From positions 992,001-1,056,000 of the forward strand of contig QVRM01004004.1 in the NCBI GenBank assembly GCA_003439945.1: a stretch of 64,000 nt of DNA, read 5' to 3'. The stretch comes from Dermanyssus gallinae. Lineage: Eukaryota; Arthropoda; Arachnida; Mesostigmata; Dermanyssidae. Below are positions 21,501 to 34,260 of this stretch, piece by piece; the first letter of the stretch is position 1, and each line of letters begins with the position of its first letter. The notes under the pieces were generated by a model. The model saw only the letters and a list, made by a program, of their open reading frames with translations, did not search any database and was not told where the DNA came from. The position numbers were made by a program, and so were the translations under genes.

Positions 21501-22400
21501 ATTTGCCATATATACGATTGCAATGATTCCTTTTCTAAGGAGGTGTCTCAGCGTCCATCTCACTTGACGATAAAGTGAAAAGACCGCCAGTGCGTCTGGA
21601 AGTCGCGCGCTGCCTAGCGCATTTCTGTAAGCAGGACCTGCAGAAGGTTCGGCCCTCATTTGGTAAAATCCACTAGTGGAAAATAACAGGTGGTGGTAGC
21701 CATGCACAATGTATTTTGAGTCTACATGATGATCAGCGTATGCCATTTTATCCCACAGACGAGATGGGCATTTGCATGAGCAACCGCTTTTATGAGCTTC
21801 GCCACTTAACCTTGCAATTTACTGCTTTTTAAATGCTGGTTTAAACATTCAGGCTAAAGCTGTAGCCAGGAAAGAAATCGTAAATAGAATGTTCGCGTGG
21901 CGCACAGGCCGCAAGTGCAATCATGTACAGCCAAACATCTAAATCGCCGGATGGCGCGTTTGTTATCAAGTTTCAAGGATCTTAAATAAAGCCCGCCTAC
22001 CAAAGGGTGTGTAAATAAAAAAAAATCGCGAAAAAAGTTCGAGGAAGGCTCAGTGACAGGTGACTCCAGTCTGATTTGAATTGTTTTTACTGTTGGCCCG
22101 CAACCTACCAGGTGGTATACGAATCAGCTGCGTGCCGCGAAAGATGACCCGTTTCATGTACACTGAAAAATATTTCTCGAATTGGACAAAGTTTGCCAGT
22201 GAGCAATCTCACCAGACTCTACCAAGACTATACGCTAACATTGGTACAATCTTAAGTTCAACGAGTCGTACTGCAACACCTAGGACCAGCCTTAGAGCAT
22301 CTCTCACCTACGTTTAAACGGATGCAATTGGTGCCTGGCACCTTGCCGCAGTGTCCGGTTATTCCCAAATAGTGGATGTATGAGATTCAAAGATAAAAAC
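21501..22400. other. Unassigned DNA
   Basis: May include the 5' part of the minus-strand RT relic next door (frame 21746-21489), but no block is convincing. Confidence 0.35.
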
Positions 22401-22419
22401 GAGCTGACAAACTTGAGTG

Positions 22420-23000
22420 ATTGGCCGCCACTGATAATTTTATCTGCCTCTGTCAGCTAGTCGACCTGCTTCGCGAAGCTCAGGGGGCAAATTCAAAGCA
22501 GTTGATCGGGTTTACCTGCGGAGTACACACGTTTCGCCTCAGTTGTATAGTCTCCCCAACCCACATGTGTACCTCAAAGCAGTATCTGGCGAAGAAGCTA
22601 AAGGGCACTCCAAGAATAGAACCACCCACTGCAACTTGTCGGAACCAGTGCCAGGGGTTTTATCGATGGCTTTTACACTGTCGACAAAGACTGCGTATAA
22701 GGGATCTTCGGGTTTCGCCGACACTCGCTCAACGTCAGGCAAGAGCACATACCATCTTGTCTACCTCGGCCTTTTCTTTCCCAATGCTACATTATGGAAG
22801 GGCATTTTCTACAGATGGAGACGCTTGTTGTACGACCACATTGACCCAGAAATTGCTAAAAGTGCGTTCCGGCGCAATATCTCGACACAGATCTGAATCG
22901 TCCACATCATCACCGCTTTTTCCCCTTAAAAAGCGTGAGTCTCGCATGGTGGCAGACTTGCAGTGTGCGATCCTCTGAGTATCTGTGTAAACACACAATA
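22420..23000 (-). pseudogene. LINE RT relic (fingers-palm block)
   Basis: The minus-strand frame 22748-22539 contains NPKIPYTQ-type sequence in one frame and DPLYAVFVDSVKAIDKTPG in the other. The latter resembles the catalytic block 'LyavFvDfkKAFDtv', with KAFD changed to KAID and the first catalytic Asp kept. Upstream and downstream blocks are not clear. The 185-residue plus-strand frame over the same span (22421-22978) is the antisense of this relic and shows no domain of its own. Confidence 0.55.
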
Positions 23001-23061
23001 AAGATGTCCTGTCAAGGCATCTGGCAATTCTGCTTATTGCTCAGAGTAAATTTTACCTAAT

Positions 23062-23162
23062 TGAACTTTTCGGGCTGACCCTCAGTCAAGATTTAGCGTC
23101 CACGCGACTGCTATGCTACGACGACTAGATGGACCCCCATAAATAGAAATGTGCAGCAGTCG
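23062..23162 (-). mobile_element. SINE family C, tail copy
   Basis: On the minus strand this reads CGTGGACGCTAAATCTTGAC and TGAGGGTCAGCCCGAAAAG, the conserved tail shared with 26990-27060, 57318-57372 and 58118-58212. Confidence 0.75.
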
Positions 23163-24240
23163 GTTTTTGAGCCAGAATTTTAAGAGCCTCGCATCTTTAC
23201 AATTCTATCGGGCGTGAAATTACCACGCTTATTTGGAGTAGCAGATAACAAGCAGATATCTGCTACTCCGAAGCTCTGTGAGCTCATCGTCCTTTCCGCC
23301 GGTAGCACCACTATCTATACGACAATTGAAGTTCACCGCATGCCAACGTGGGCTGAGGCCTACCAAGTCCCACACTGGCAAGATCGGCTGCCTCGATATC
23401 GTACTGAAAAAACCTCGCAAGTTCACACGAGCACGTTACAAACACTACCAACAACAAGCAGGTGTTCCCGCAGCGGTTGATTGATCATTGCTGAACCGCT
23501 ACCCATCGATAATCGCCCCGCTAGCTCTAGTCGGAGATGGCGGAGCTCCCAGCCGTCACCGAAAACTTACGCCTGAGTTTTTGAGAACGTTTTGCCATAA
23601 TTGCTGCCATCGACAGCAACATACACAAACAAGAAGGATTCTGCCTTAGGAACCGTTAATTTCGGAACGGCAAGCACTCCGACTCACCTTCCAGCTAGCC
23701 AGCCAGCCACGCATCTGCAATGCTGACATTTATCGGCCTGAACACCCACACAGAGATACACGAATTTTACACAGCGTAATCGCATACCCAGATGTATGTT
23801 TGCATTTCCCCTTTTGTAGTGGCTCTCGCTTTTTTCTCGGGCCCAGGCTCGCTGCCTCTCACTTCTTGTGGCGGTTGTCTGCTCAGGAGGACAGGCGTGC
23901 CTCGGTCCCTGACCTCTGCCGCCGTGCTATCCCGTGGGCAAATTTCGTGCCTTTTGTGACGGTGGTCTGCCAGTAGAATGAAATCAGCCGGTTCATCGCC
24001 GCCGGGAGCACCGACACTGGCATCAGCTGACGCCTTGTACGGAGGTCCTTTGCACCGCTGCGGTACCGTTTGCTGACCATTTCTGTCAACACTGCCGGCT
24101 CCGGCGCGTTTTTGTTTCTTTCGTCTACTACGGCGCTGATTTTGCTGCCCAGTCGAATTCGTGTCGTCGCTCTGTCGTGCTGCGTTACGTTCATCGGTAG
24201 CCGCTGCTGTTGCTACTGGCGCCACTAGTACCTTTTTGAG
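23163..24240 (-). other. GC-rich region with an unassigned basic ORF
   Basis: The minus-strand frame 24225-23767 (about 152 codons) is Arg/Lys/Gln/Pro-rich, for example RRSRRKKQKRAGAGS. It lacks an ATG near its start and is closed upstream by TGA. The composition suits a decayed LINE ORF1 or a disordered exon. It lies upstream of the minus-strand RT relic at 22420-23000, which favours a LINE, but no zinc knuckle is visible. Alternative frames here have no domain. Confidence 0.35.
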
Positions 24241-25584
24241 AGTTTGTGTTTTTCAATAGCCAGGCGTTTCTAAATAGATAGATGAAGAAGCAGAACGCAA
24301 ACGTAGTGGCGACATAGCTGACGTAGTTAAGTCAAGAGTAATTACAAATTATCACGTATAGTAAAGCCAACATTGAAAATATGGGGCCGGTATCTAGTGC
24401 TCAAACGCTAATTAAACGATAACAAGCCTACTAATTAATTAATTAGCTTACTAATAACAAGAGATCCTGTGAGAAATCATTTGCTACTAGCAACGCTTTA
24501 CTGACTGCTAAGTGCACAGTGGATAACAGAATAAGACAAATGAAGATATACTGAACTAAACTCTTAAAATAAACTAAGTCTGTTTATTTTTAGCTGTTAA
24601 AAACTCGGTATAGTCTATTTTGAGCCGCTCAAGTTGTACTACAGTTTGAGCTAACACAAAAAATGTTTTCTGTGCCAGCGCTGCGTGGTTCGTCGCTAAC
24701 GACACAAACTTTTGCTACCAGCAAACTGCCTTAGCAGTATAATTAATAACGTGAATAATAATGACCTGTTATCTGAGATGACGGATATTCGACACTGAAC
24801 GACGGCTTGCAATAACAATACGTAGGCAAGGGCTAGAACTGCTTACCCCCCCTAAGCTGTAAACAACCGGTGGATCCATTTTAGCTACACCCTTCGGTCA
24901 CATAAGGCTACCCTGCTGTGTCGGTTTGTGCATTGGCAAATGATTAGATAGTAGTCTGTGTCACGTGCATTTGTTGTTTATCCTACCACAGTGCAGTTCG
25001 GACGCATTCAGCCGACGCGACAGTATTCGGTACCGTTTGCGAGCGCTGGCTACAGTGTTCTGCTATGTTGGCAAGAATTGCCGACACCGAAGTGTTTGTT
25101 GCGTAACCAGAACGAGCACACGGTATCATATTATCTAACAGAGTACCGCCTAAAACAGTTAAGCAATTATATACATACAAAGAGTATTAAATCATTATAC
25201 ATTTTTTTCAGTCGCCAATAGCCCACGTTTTTGCGAGCATGATTTTCCATTTTATTTATAGCGTTCGACCAGTTAGAAATATCAGCGTCAGACTCCACTT
25301 GATTGCACATGGTTGTCACTTGTACGGCTGAGCCAACATACTTGATCTGGAGGAAGAGAAACGCACCTATGCCATAATTCAAAACAGTAGTTCGAGCCGG
25401 CGTTGGGTTGAAGACATGGTCATGCCTTGCTGCTACATACCTCATGCTGGAGAAAGCCTATATAATTCCAGTACGAGAACGCGATGACGATAGATGCATT
25501 TAGACGATATCGTGCCACAGGCAACTTAGCCCATTACGAGCGTCTAAAATGTGGTTGTCAGAGCGTTAAAAAAATGCTTGTTGA
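24241..25584. other. Unassigned DNA
   Basis: AT-rich, including an ATTAATTAATTAG run at about 24433-24446. No gene or repeat recognised. Confidence 0.45.
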
Positions 25585-25760
25585 GACTAGATGATAAACC
25601 ATACCGGAGAGTCAGAGGCAATGCTGCCACAACGACTGTTGGAAGACCTAAGATAGTTTAACATATCGGGCCCTCGATGCAATGAAGATACGCCTCACAG
25701 CAATTCGAAACCCGCAAAGGGAGGATGATAGTCTAGAACTAAAAAAAACTGTTTCAATGA
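25585..25760 (+). mobile_element. SINE family A, body and tail
   Basis: Shares with the copy at 26420-26734 the blocks GATGATAAACCATA, AATGCTGCCACAACGACTGT, a 'taacatatcgggcc' block, and a distal GTCTAGAACTAAAAAAAACTG. The head is absent. Confidence 0.7.
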
Positions 25761-26419
25761 TTGTTTCAATTCTAGATACTGCTGAAGATTTGGTAATGGT
25801 CGACAGTTCTTTGAATAGGATGAAGCCCGTGCTGACGTGACAGAACAAAGCGATCCCAAACATTTCAAAATCGGTCTTTCTTTGCCTGAACACGCAAGCA
25901 ATATATAATAGCATTTCAGGCTCAATTACGTAAATTACGGTTACGTAGCCCATAGAGCTGCATGGTAACATGGGATACTCGAACGAGGCGATGTTTAGAA
26001 CGAACTTTGATAAAGTGGATTCTATTCAGGTCGCTAGTGTATCGAGGTATGTGATTGTGTGTTGACAAGCGAACTATTAGAAATGGATTATACTATACCT
26101 TAGAATCAGACGCAGGCAATAGCCTTATCTGCAAAATACCCAACAAGTGTTATAATTGTTGTAAGTTCGTTAATTTTGGAATTTGTAATATCAATCATGA
26201 ATAATTAACTTGAAATATATTTTAAAGATTTCAGGTAAACAACAACAAAAACCTAATTATTAGGAGATCATCTCTAGAGCAAACCTAACGGAGAGATGAT
26301 ACGTTGGTTTATATATCTTGGACAGCCCGCGGACCGGCCACACACATACGTATACTTATCCTTCTTCCTTTCACCCTACCTGGCCTATACTCGGGTATGG
26401 GGCTTTCCGTTCCAACTAG

Positions 26420-26734
26420 ACATGAAAACATTTTTTTTAAGGAAATTGTGTTTAACTCTAGACAATCTTCTGTCCCCTACGGGCTTGGAATTTATCCTTA
26501 AGGCATATTTTCAAGGCCCCAAAGGCCGGACATGTTAAGATATCTATGGTTTCCCCACGAGTTCTTGTGGCAGCATAACCGATGACTCTCAGCGCTATGG
26601 TTTACCATCCATTCTCAATGAGCATCGCTCATATCAAATTCGATCAATAACAGGGATCGAACCGGCGACAGCCCTGGTAGATGACATCCATCCATGACTA
26701 GCGCACTAGTCCCCTAGACCACGCCGCCACCCCT
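26420..26734 (-). mobile_element. SINE family A, best copy
   Basis: Read on the minus strand it starts GGGGTGGCGGCGTGGTCTAG (box A-like) and has box B-like CCGGTTCGATCCCTGTT. The body follows with TTGATCGAATTTGATATGAG, GAGAATGGATGGTAAACCAT, TATGCTGCCACAAGAACTCG and GATATCTTAACATGTCCGGC, then the distal CAAGCCCGTAGGGGACAG and GTCTAGAGTTAAACAC. Length is about 315 bp. The head derives from a tRNA by box placement; which tRNA cannot be said by eye. Confidence 0.8.
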
Positions 26735-26875
26735 CCTAAATTAAAATTCCTTCCTTAAATTCCCGTTAGCTAACTGAAGATTGCCTCAATCCGGATCTCC
26801 ACACGTATATCCACTTGGCGAGTTTTGTACTACGCACAGTTAGGCCCTGTTGGGTTCTGAGGTTGCCTGCCTTGT

Positions 26876-27062
26876 TTGACGTTACGCTAGATTGTAGTTC
26901 CTCGCAACCGGAGGAGACATATAGGTGCGCGGGTTCGAGCCCCACCGTTGCACATTTGTATTTACTGAGGTCCGTCTATGAAGCAATGTGAAAAACATTT
27001 CCGTGGACGTTAAATCTTGGCTGAGGGTCAGCCTGAAAACTTTACTTAACTTATATTGTAGT
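26876..27062 (+). mobile_element. SINE family C, copy with tRNA-like head
   Basis: A box B-like GCGGGTTCGAGCCCCAC is preceded by a tRNA-sized head from about 26880. Next come CACATTTGTATTTACTGAGG, TCCGTCTATGAAGCAATG, CGTGGACGTTAAATCTTGGC and TGAGGGTCAGCCTGAAAAC. The same blocks recur at 58118-58212 (minus), 57278-57372 (plus) and 23062-23162 (minus). Box A is degenerate. Confidence 0.75.
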
Positions 27063-27788
27063 TCAATTTGAGACAGACTGCATGGCAAGCCAGGCGTTAA
27101 AAAGGCGCATAAGCTTATCTTGCCAGCACATTTGCCAATTATGTTCGGCAAATGTTAAGGCTACATAAGTAGTCGACTGAAAATTTGCGTTCATCGTCCT
27201 TGAACGAGCAGGTTATCAGGAGAAATCTGTTCTAGGTAGGGATGTAGACAGATGCTCTCGAAGCAGGCCTGCCAATGTGGAGGAAGTTAAAAACAATCGA
27301 TGTGTGTGGTGCAACGGGTGCGGGTGAGCGCTCATATAGTAAGTGTACACATTCCTTAATGAAGCAATCAATGTATTCTATGTGTAAACATAGTCCAGCG
27401 GACATCGTTGCTACCAGTTAGAGAGGGTAATCATTAGTTACGGCGGTTGAAACCGAAAGTGTTCCAAAAACTCTAACTGTAGCTGCGCAACAAGGGTAGG
27501 AGTTGATTGCAAGAAAAGCCAATGAAGATTTCATAACATCGATCGTTCAGTTAACAGTAAAGATAGAAGATTTCCACACAAGCGTATACAAGCATTCTCT
27601 CTCTCACACACACATAGGCAGCTGCTTATACATAGACGTAAACGAACCACGAACAGAGACTTTTTTGCTGATCTTAAGTCATGACACCCGGACTTTTGGA
27701 TAGTTCTATGCGCACTTATATACGTCCTCATGGACCCAATTGCATCGTTAATGTTTGATTACGTTCAATAAATGGTTTAACGTACCTG

Positions 27789-27831
<43 letters not shown>

Positions 27832-29757
27832 TTAATAATTAAGCGCAACATATTGTACATTCACATTTAGTCTACGGGAAGGTATAAAGTAGGCAGCGAG
27901 CGACTGTTCCAATATTAGCCGCGGGCGCAAACCTTTCAATGCGATTATAGGGGTTGCAGATGTAAACTAAAGTTATAATTATAAACATATCATCACACGC
28001 ATATACGTGTTCATACAGCTATTTAAAATTTACTGACACATATGTAGCATTTTACACCTAAAACAATTATGAACAGAAGTAATAATAAAATACATAGAGA
28101 CAACGGTGCATTATTTGGCCGCCAGTTCTCCAAGAGGCCGGACCTGCATGTGTAATGGATTAGCATTCGAATATTGTCCACACTGCAGGCTTCGCTACGT
28201 GGCTCGTAGTGGCTTAGTTCAGGAATGCCTAGAAAACATGTGCGTTTCTTGTATGTTGCGGGGATCGCTAATTACGCGCGAAAGGCGTAAGCGGATAATT
28301 TACCGGATAAACGCATGTCCTGAAGGTCGCACGCTTGTGCACCTACAGTAGTCAGGTAGGCGAAACATACGACATAGTCAATTTGTCTAGAATTAAAAAC
28401 AATCTTCTTGAATACATTTCAATTCTATAAACTGAAATGTTGCACGACCACCGGCTACGACTCGAAGAACAGCTGTCGGTACTGTTATTGAAAAGACCGG
28501 GTAATCGCCAGCTACGGTAACAACAAGACCGATAACAAAGATAGTGACCCACAACCGAAAGAGAAGGTAGATAGATGACTACTTTATTATGGTTTAGGAG
28601 CAAATAGAAAACAAAGCGTTGAATGCAGAGAGGCAACGCAACCGTTGGGGTAGGCGAATTAGAAGTATGCCAGACCTGTAGAGATCAGGGCCTTAAGATT
28701 GGCGCGATTGGCGCCGAAAAGATCGGCGGTCGGCCTGCCGATGTGGCCAATTGGCAGCAGCATGACTATGAAAACGGTTTGGAAGTTCTGTGTGGTCCCG
28801 TGTGACGACGAAGATTACGCAAACTGTTGCAGAAATGAATTCTAGCCGAAGGCAAGCCCATTCCGTCGCTAAGTTAGAGATGTTCCCTAAGAGAGGATGG
28901 TTAAGGAGAGTTTGATCGCGTCTGGCGGTTCATGTCGCCGTAAGAGATAGATCAGATCTAGGACTGCGTATGAGTGTTTCTCCTAAAACTGTAAGGGAAT
29001 AAAGGGGCAATAGATCTTGCACGTTTATATTTACGTTACATATGTTTAGGTTGGTGGGCCTTGACTCCTCTCACGGAGACATTTCAGCGGGACGAACTGC
29101 ATATAAATGATGTGGGAGGGTTTCGCCAGCTGGTTGTCTTACCTGCGGGCGGTCCGGCAAGACCTCCGTGTTGGTTATCTATTTACCTTCATAAACGCTT
29201 ACCACCGATGCAAGGCGTCAGGAAAGATGAATACTGGGTGGCGCTCTCCGCTAAGAAGGTAAACGTTCCTGTATTTTATTTCCCATCCACATTCGATTCT
29301 TCGCAGTAGGTGCTGACACGGTAAGCTTCGCTAAGGTCAGACCATCGTCGGCGGCCACTTAAATGCCAGAATTGCTTGTGGGGGCCGACGACGATACAGA
29401 CGAGGTGGTGCTTCAGGTAATAGAAAATATTTGTCTAAGATGTGCCAACGCACGTGAAGACTATGCATATTTAAATCACAATAGAAGCAGCACCATCGTC
29501 CCTTTTGTTTTACAATATTGCCACTCATGAGGGTGAAAGATTGGATGCTCTCGACAAAGCGGCTCGAAAACACCATTTGCTATTGGTCGTTGTCGATGCT
29601 CCCGGTATTGGCGAGACCGACACAATCAACCGCACTGGTCTGCAATAGGACGGATTGATCTATCTCTTTTAAACACATCGGTAGGTGGTTCTGATGTAAG
29701 CTTTGATATGATACAATTTGTGACTGCATGTCGCTAGGCTTTCTTTTCAACGGCAGC
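27063..29757. other. Mostly unassigned DNA; (TA)n at 27791-27829
   Basis: The TA tract is pure. The plus frame 28106-28351 is Cys-rich (EYCPHCRLRYVARSG; NMCVSCMLRG) but does not fit a zinc-finger spacing I know. Other frames are short and unassigned. Confidence 0.4.
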
Positions 29758-29955
29758 CATGGTGATGACAAACAAAATCAAAGTCTCTATTGTAGTGCGG
29801 CCCCAGAGAGGACTTGAGATAAACACCAGGAAGACCAAAGCCGTGGAATTTAGGCGTGGAGGTCAATTGGCTGCCAGAGACCTAATACGCGCTTGCCGCC
29901 AACTGTTGGAGCTTCTTAATTATTTCTAGTATCTTGGCCTTCAAGTTTCTCTTTT
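29758..29955 (+). pseudogene. LINE RT fragment (post-palm block)
   Basis: Plus strand GLEINTRKTKAVEFRRGG, then an in-frame stop and YLGL (about 29813-29940), is the 'LGLeiN..KT..m.fRR ... YLGv' segment after the YADD box. It resembles the minus-strand relic at 44950-45750 (NAVKFRRE ... FRYLGL), so both probably belong to one family. No YADD box is visible upstream. Confidence 0.6.
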
Positions 29956-30955
29956 GCTCTTTTGAGTCTCAAACGTCGTAATTGTTCGGTCTCTAAGTCG
30001 GTAGGATGTTAGTGTATCTACGCTGACTGGGAATTGATCTAGCGGCAGAACTTCAAGCCTAGTCCTCTGGCAGCACAAGTTTGCGTCGAGAGTTGTTGAC
30101 GCGTTTTTGAGGAGTGCTAGGATTTGCTTCAGAAGGTGCATTTGTCGAAGCTTTTTAAGTTGTCTAATGTCAAATGGTATGCATGCTTGTCCATGTAGTG
30201 ATCGTCGCTCTTTGTTCTGATTGCGCATCGATTAAACAATGTATGAGTTATTTCGAACTTCTACGTCATTGTTTCAAGAACTCGACTCCTCGGTGTACAG
30301 TGGAACTCAGTTTTAAAATCAATGAAAGCTTGCATATGCCGTGTTTTCATCATCCGTGCATCACAGAAGGTGATCTATCACTGCATACTTTGTATATCCA
30401 TCGTTTAAAAAACCATGCTCTCCTAAATTGTTATCTGTTCAGTGACTGAGCAAAGCCTATTTACAGGGGATGTGAGAATCTTGCGCAGGACGCTACTTAA
30501 GCTATGCTTCTGTAGCCTTCTGGATATGTGGTGTCCTTTTCCCGTTTACATATGGACTGAAGGATCTTCTTCCTGCACTTGTTGGAGTCTCGTGTAAAAG
30601 ACACTAATTATATAATTTGAAAACTAGGCCTGTAGATGCTCATTTACAATCGAGAACAAACAATGCAAGAGGGGGAACCGCAACATAACGCTTTGATATC
30701 AGTACGTTTCTTTCTTCTTCTTCGCTAAAGGGTATAAAATCGTTTGTTTAATTCTGAGTCGGTAGCGTGACGTATTTTGTCAGCACGTTTTGCAAATGTT
30801 TAGCACATTCGCTATAATCAATCAGCTGTTGTGGCAGCTGCGGCCTCCTGAATAATAGAAGCTACGGACGTTTCACACTGGAATTGATGGGCTCCACTTG
30901 AGTGGGTTTGTCATGTATCTAGTTTTTCTGCCTCATTTCAATTACTTTAACTTTC
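29956..30955. other. Unassigned DNA
   Basis: Short frames without domains. Confidence 0.45.
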
Positions 30956-32460
30956 TCTTCAGATCTGCCAGGTGATGTGATAAAGTCGCCCTCTTGCCTG
31001 ATAAACGGCCTGGACGTGGTGCGACTGCTGGCACGATCCTACCCCAGGCCTCTTGTAAAGCTAGCATCACGCTTGTTCCGTGAGGGGTGCTTCCCACCCA
31101 GTGGAAACATTCCTATCTGGCACTATAGTCACCCGTCTTGTTATTAACGTACCGCCCAAATGCCTACTTGGCGAGATTAGCAATTAGTTAAAAACATGGT
31201 CGTTCAACGTCGAAATAACTAACTGGAGGAGAAATATGCCGTCTCCAACAACCAATACGGATTCTGCAGGGGACCCTTCACCCGTCATGCCGTGGAGCGA
31301 GTCGTACAAATAGTTTGCGCCGAGCGCCGGTTGCGACCACTCAGGTCACAAAACTACGTGAAATTGATACGTCTGAACGTCCGTAATGCGCTCAACACCG
31401 CAAAGAATAGGTGCGCTCGAGCAGAAGAGGATCTCTCCTGTACCTACGGCGCATACTATCATCGTTCTTGACCCAAGGTAAAACCCATTCAATTACGGCG
31501 AGGGATGCCGCAAGACCCGGTACTCGTTCTATGAAATGTGGCGTATGACGGTGTCTTGCGGCTCGACGACCTTCCGGATGGGGTCAACACAACTGCCTAA
31601 GATGATTCTTTTGCACTGGTGGTCACCGGTCGCACGCAATTTATCCTAGAGACCAGGGCGAACACGGCCCTTGATCAGATAAACAGGTGTATAACCTAAC
31701 ATCACTTGGAGTTGGCATAATGAAAAACCAAGGCCCTGTACCTAACTGACCGCAGACGGACAGGGCCTATATCCCCGAAGCTCAACGGGCACGCTCTCAC
31801 GCTGGGGGTTCCCTGGACACATCTCTAAGTAGCCTACTACACACAAGACGGGTCACGCAGGCGGTGGCAAGAGAAGCCAGGTATTGCTCAACCTGGCTCG
31901 TATACTACTCCGGGAGGGAGGCGCGTCGGATTCCAAACGGCGCTGTTGTTGCAGAAGCGGTCACGCTCTATGCTGCACCAGTGTGAGCCGACTTGGCACT
32001 CAGAACAGTCAGGGCCCATGAGGTCCTGCGCCGCTCCGACTGGGGTGAGGCAATACGGGTTAGCGGGGTGTACCGAACGGTCTCCACAGACGTCTTGCTT
32101 ATTCTCGCATGCCTCTTTCCATGGGACATGCTGGCGAAAGAGAGGGGTAGGCGGAGACTGAACGGGGAGATATCGTGCCGAGACTCGGAAGGCCACATTC
32201 GACGCTTGGGCAAAGACGTGGACCAACCTGCCTGCCGGAGACACGAGTGGCGCGTGGACACTCTTCATCATCATGGACTTGCGCAAGTGGTACAAGGCAG
32301 AGGGAGCAGAGGGACACACTACCCTGCCCAGGCGCTGAGCGGGCATGGCTAGTTCCAGGCGTACATGATAAGGATCGGGAAAGCAAAGACTTACATATGC
32401 GTTCTCTGCGACGCCAAGGTGCCCCGCGCAAACCTAGGCGTTTATAGCCTTGGAGGCGTT
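30956..32460 (+). pseudogene. R1-like LINE ORF2 relic
   Basis: RT blocks in order: PRPLVKLASRLFREGCFPPS (about 31050-31110), NNQYGFCRGPFTRHAVE (31245-31295), LNVRNALNTAKN (about 31372-31407), GMPQDPVLVL (31504-31533), AYDGVLRLDDLPDG (31543-31584) and then DDSFALVV, the 'FADDlALVV' box with the Phe-Ala part lost. KTKALYLTDRRRTGP lies near 31725. A separate frame has VSGVYRTVSTDVLLILACLF (about 32065-32120), the 'AYRTVST.AL.VLAG..P' block typical of R1 elements. HG.FQAYMIRIGKAKTYIC with CVLCDAK (about 32345-32410) matches the C-terminal zinc-knuckle entry, but the His-Cys half is lost. Many stops and frameshifts. Long minus-strand frames at 31888-32518 are antisense shadows. Confidence 0.85.
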
Positions 32461-33060
32461 TCGGGACATCTCCATCGTTCACTCTAGGGCATCTGCCGCT
32501 CAGATAAATCCCGCGCACATGAGATTACTTGGGGCCCGTTTGCCTAAAATACCTCGGAAGGCTCATTTCGCGAAGAGATCGGCTGGATCATCGCTGGACA
32601 CATATGTTGCCGGGAACCCCTTGCTACACCCGGCAAAACTTGACGCTGCTCGGGACGCACCCAGGACTAACGGTCCTACGCATTGCAACATGAGGCTTCC
32701 CTCGGCTGGTCCCGAAACAGTGTTTCACATATCCAGAACGTTAGGGCTTGCCGAAGAACCGCGTCGCGCAACGCTCGCACAGAACTATGCCACGAACGCA
32801 TACTAGTAGAAGATCAGTACTGGACAAAATAGTACACAAATTTTAGAAACCTACAGAGAATAAAGAGAAAACCGCAACATGGCATTTGTAATGGGTCGCT
32901 ATGTCGAGGGTCCTGCTTTTGGCAGCAATAAATGGAAACTATCATCACAAAAAAACAAATCTATAATATGCCGAACAACATGGCATGATTACCACTATCT
33001 TCTATGCTTAGACGGAAACTGTTATGAAATCGACGATTGCGTATGCAAATATTGTGGATA
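32461..33060. other. Unassigned, GC-rich then AT-rich
   Basis: 32450-32806 is open on the plus strand without a domain. It may be 3' UTR of the R1-like relic. Confidence 0.4.
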
Positions 33061-33079
33061 GTATCGGACGTTACCACAT

Positions 33080-34260
33080 TCTCTCCTGCTCGTTCATTGA
33101 CACATCGTCACTACAATCAAGCGTCAACGATATTCTTAGCTTACAAAATGATATGTGAACTATTGTACTATGCTACCAATTCATGGTGAATAAACCCGAA
33201 ACATATCCAAACCGGGAGGGGGTTCCGGGAACGGTTGGGTAATTTCAGATCTCTTAAGAGATTACTAAAAATAGCATTGTCACATCGATATACCAGAAGG
33301 GTTTAAAACGCTGTTGAGAATTGTCGCCCTGTGGCTTAATGTTTCAATGCCTGCACCATTTTTGCAAAGATATAAGTCAGACACATAACCAATTATATGA
33401 CCGTAAATAATATTTTTGACACTCTCTAGCACGGACTTGTTGTTGACAGATGAGGACACTCTAGGTCCATTAACAGACTTGAAAATGGCTTGCCGCTTTT
33501 CTGCACAATCGGTCGTTCTAAGTGAAATGCGGGAAACTCTTAGTTAGTAAGTAGTGGCTCCGGCCGTCACACAGGGGGGTTGCGTCTCTCCTCTGCTGCA
33601 CACAATAATTGTTTTAGATATAAAATCGTACATTTCGCCAAGTGTTTAATACCTTTCGTAGGCTGGCGATCTCCTTAGACTCTCCTTTGGCTGCACTCAC
33701 CTAGGCTTTCCCTTTGCGCATACAGCGGTAGAGACTACTGCCGACGGCATCTGCCGCCGGTGCAGTAATGAGATGGAGCTCTCCGTTTCGAAATGCCTTG
33801 TCTGGAAATAGCTTCTTTGATCTAGACCATTAGCTCAATGGGACAACACTGCTTACCGCAAATAATGCACGAGACTATAGTGTAATAATGTCCATATATC
33901 GTAGGGTTTTTGTAGATTTTAGAGACCTTTTCAAATTAGCATCTATACTTGTGAACATGTTTTCTCTTTCTTTTATCATCAAAGACGCAAGTGTATATAT
34001 TTGCTCGTAAACGCATTTGTGTTATCCAGCTTTTCATATTGCTCCCCCTTCTTGAGCCCATATTTCGGCAAACACAGAGATATAATTGAAAGCGTCCAGA
34101 AAAGATTCCTAAAAGTCTTCGTAGAATATGTGATATCGAGTCGAATGCTGTAAACCTTCCGTCGCTATCAGCTTTATTTAGGAACAGCGACGCCCGGGCC
34201 TTATCGCAGCTCATGAGCACTGGCCATATTAACCGCTCCTTTGATGTAACAACGAACAAT
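33080..34260 (+). pseudogene. LINE RT C-terminal relic, discontinuous
   Basis: SSLQSSVNDILSLQNDM followed by QFMVNKPETYP (about 33106-33210) fits the 'd..sLQ.Dl..i..W.....+vN..KT' helix after the YADD box. A kilobase later, HRDIIESVQKRFLKVFVEYV (34072-34131) is the 'iE.vQkrftr.i' block, and NLPSLSALFRNSDARALSQL (34153-34212) matches the 'L.L.sL..RR..~D...' block, in different frames. The gap between the two is unassigned and may be a second insertion. Both parts point the same way and have multiple stops. Confidence 0.55.

Noticed and set aside
22421..22978. 185-residue plus-strand ORF
   Set aside because: The minus strand carries an RT catalytic-block match over the same span, and the plus product has no recognisable domain.
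23767..24225. 152-residue basic ORF as a host gene
   Set aside because: There is no ATG at the start and a stop closes it just upstream; composition alone does not support a gene, so it is kept only as an unassigned region.
31888..32518. Long overlapping minus-strand frames
   Set aside because: The plus strand holds ordered R1-like ORF2 motifs here; the minus frames are antisense shadows of GC-rich coding sequence.
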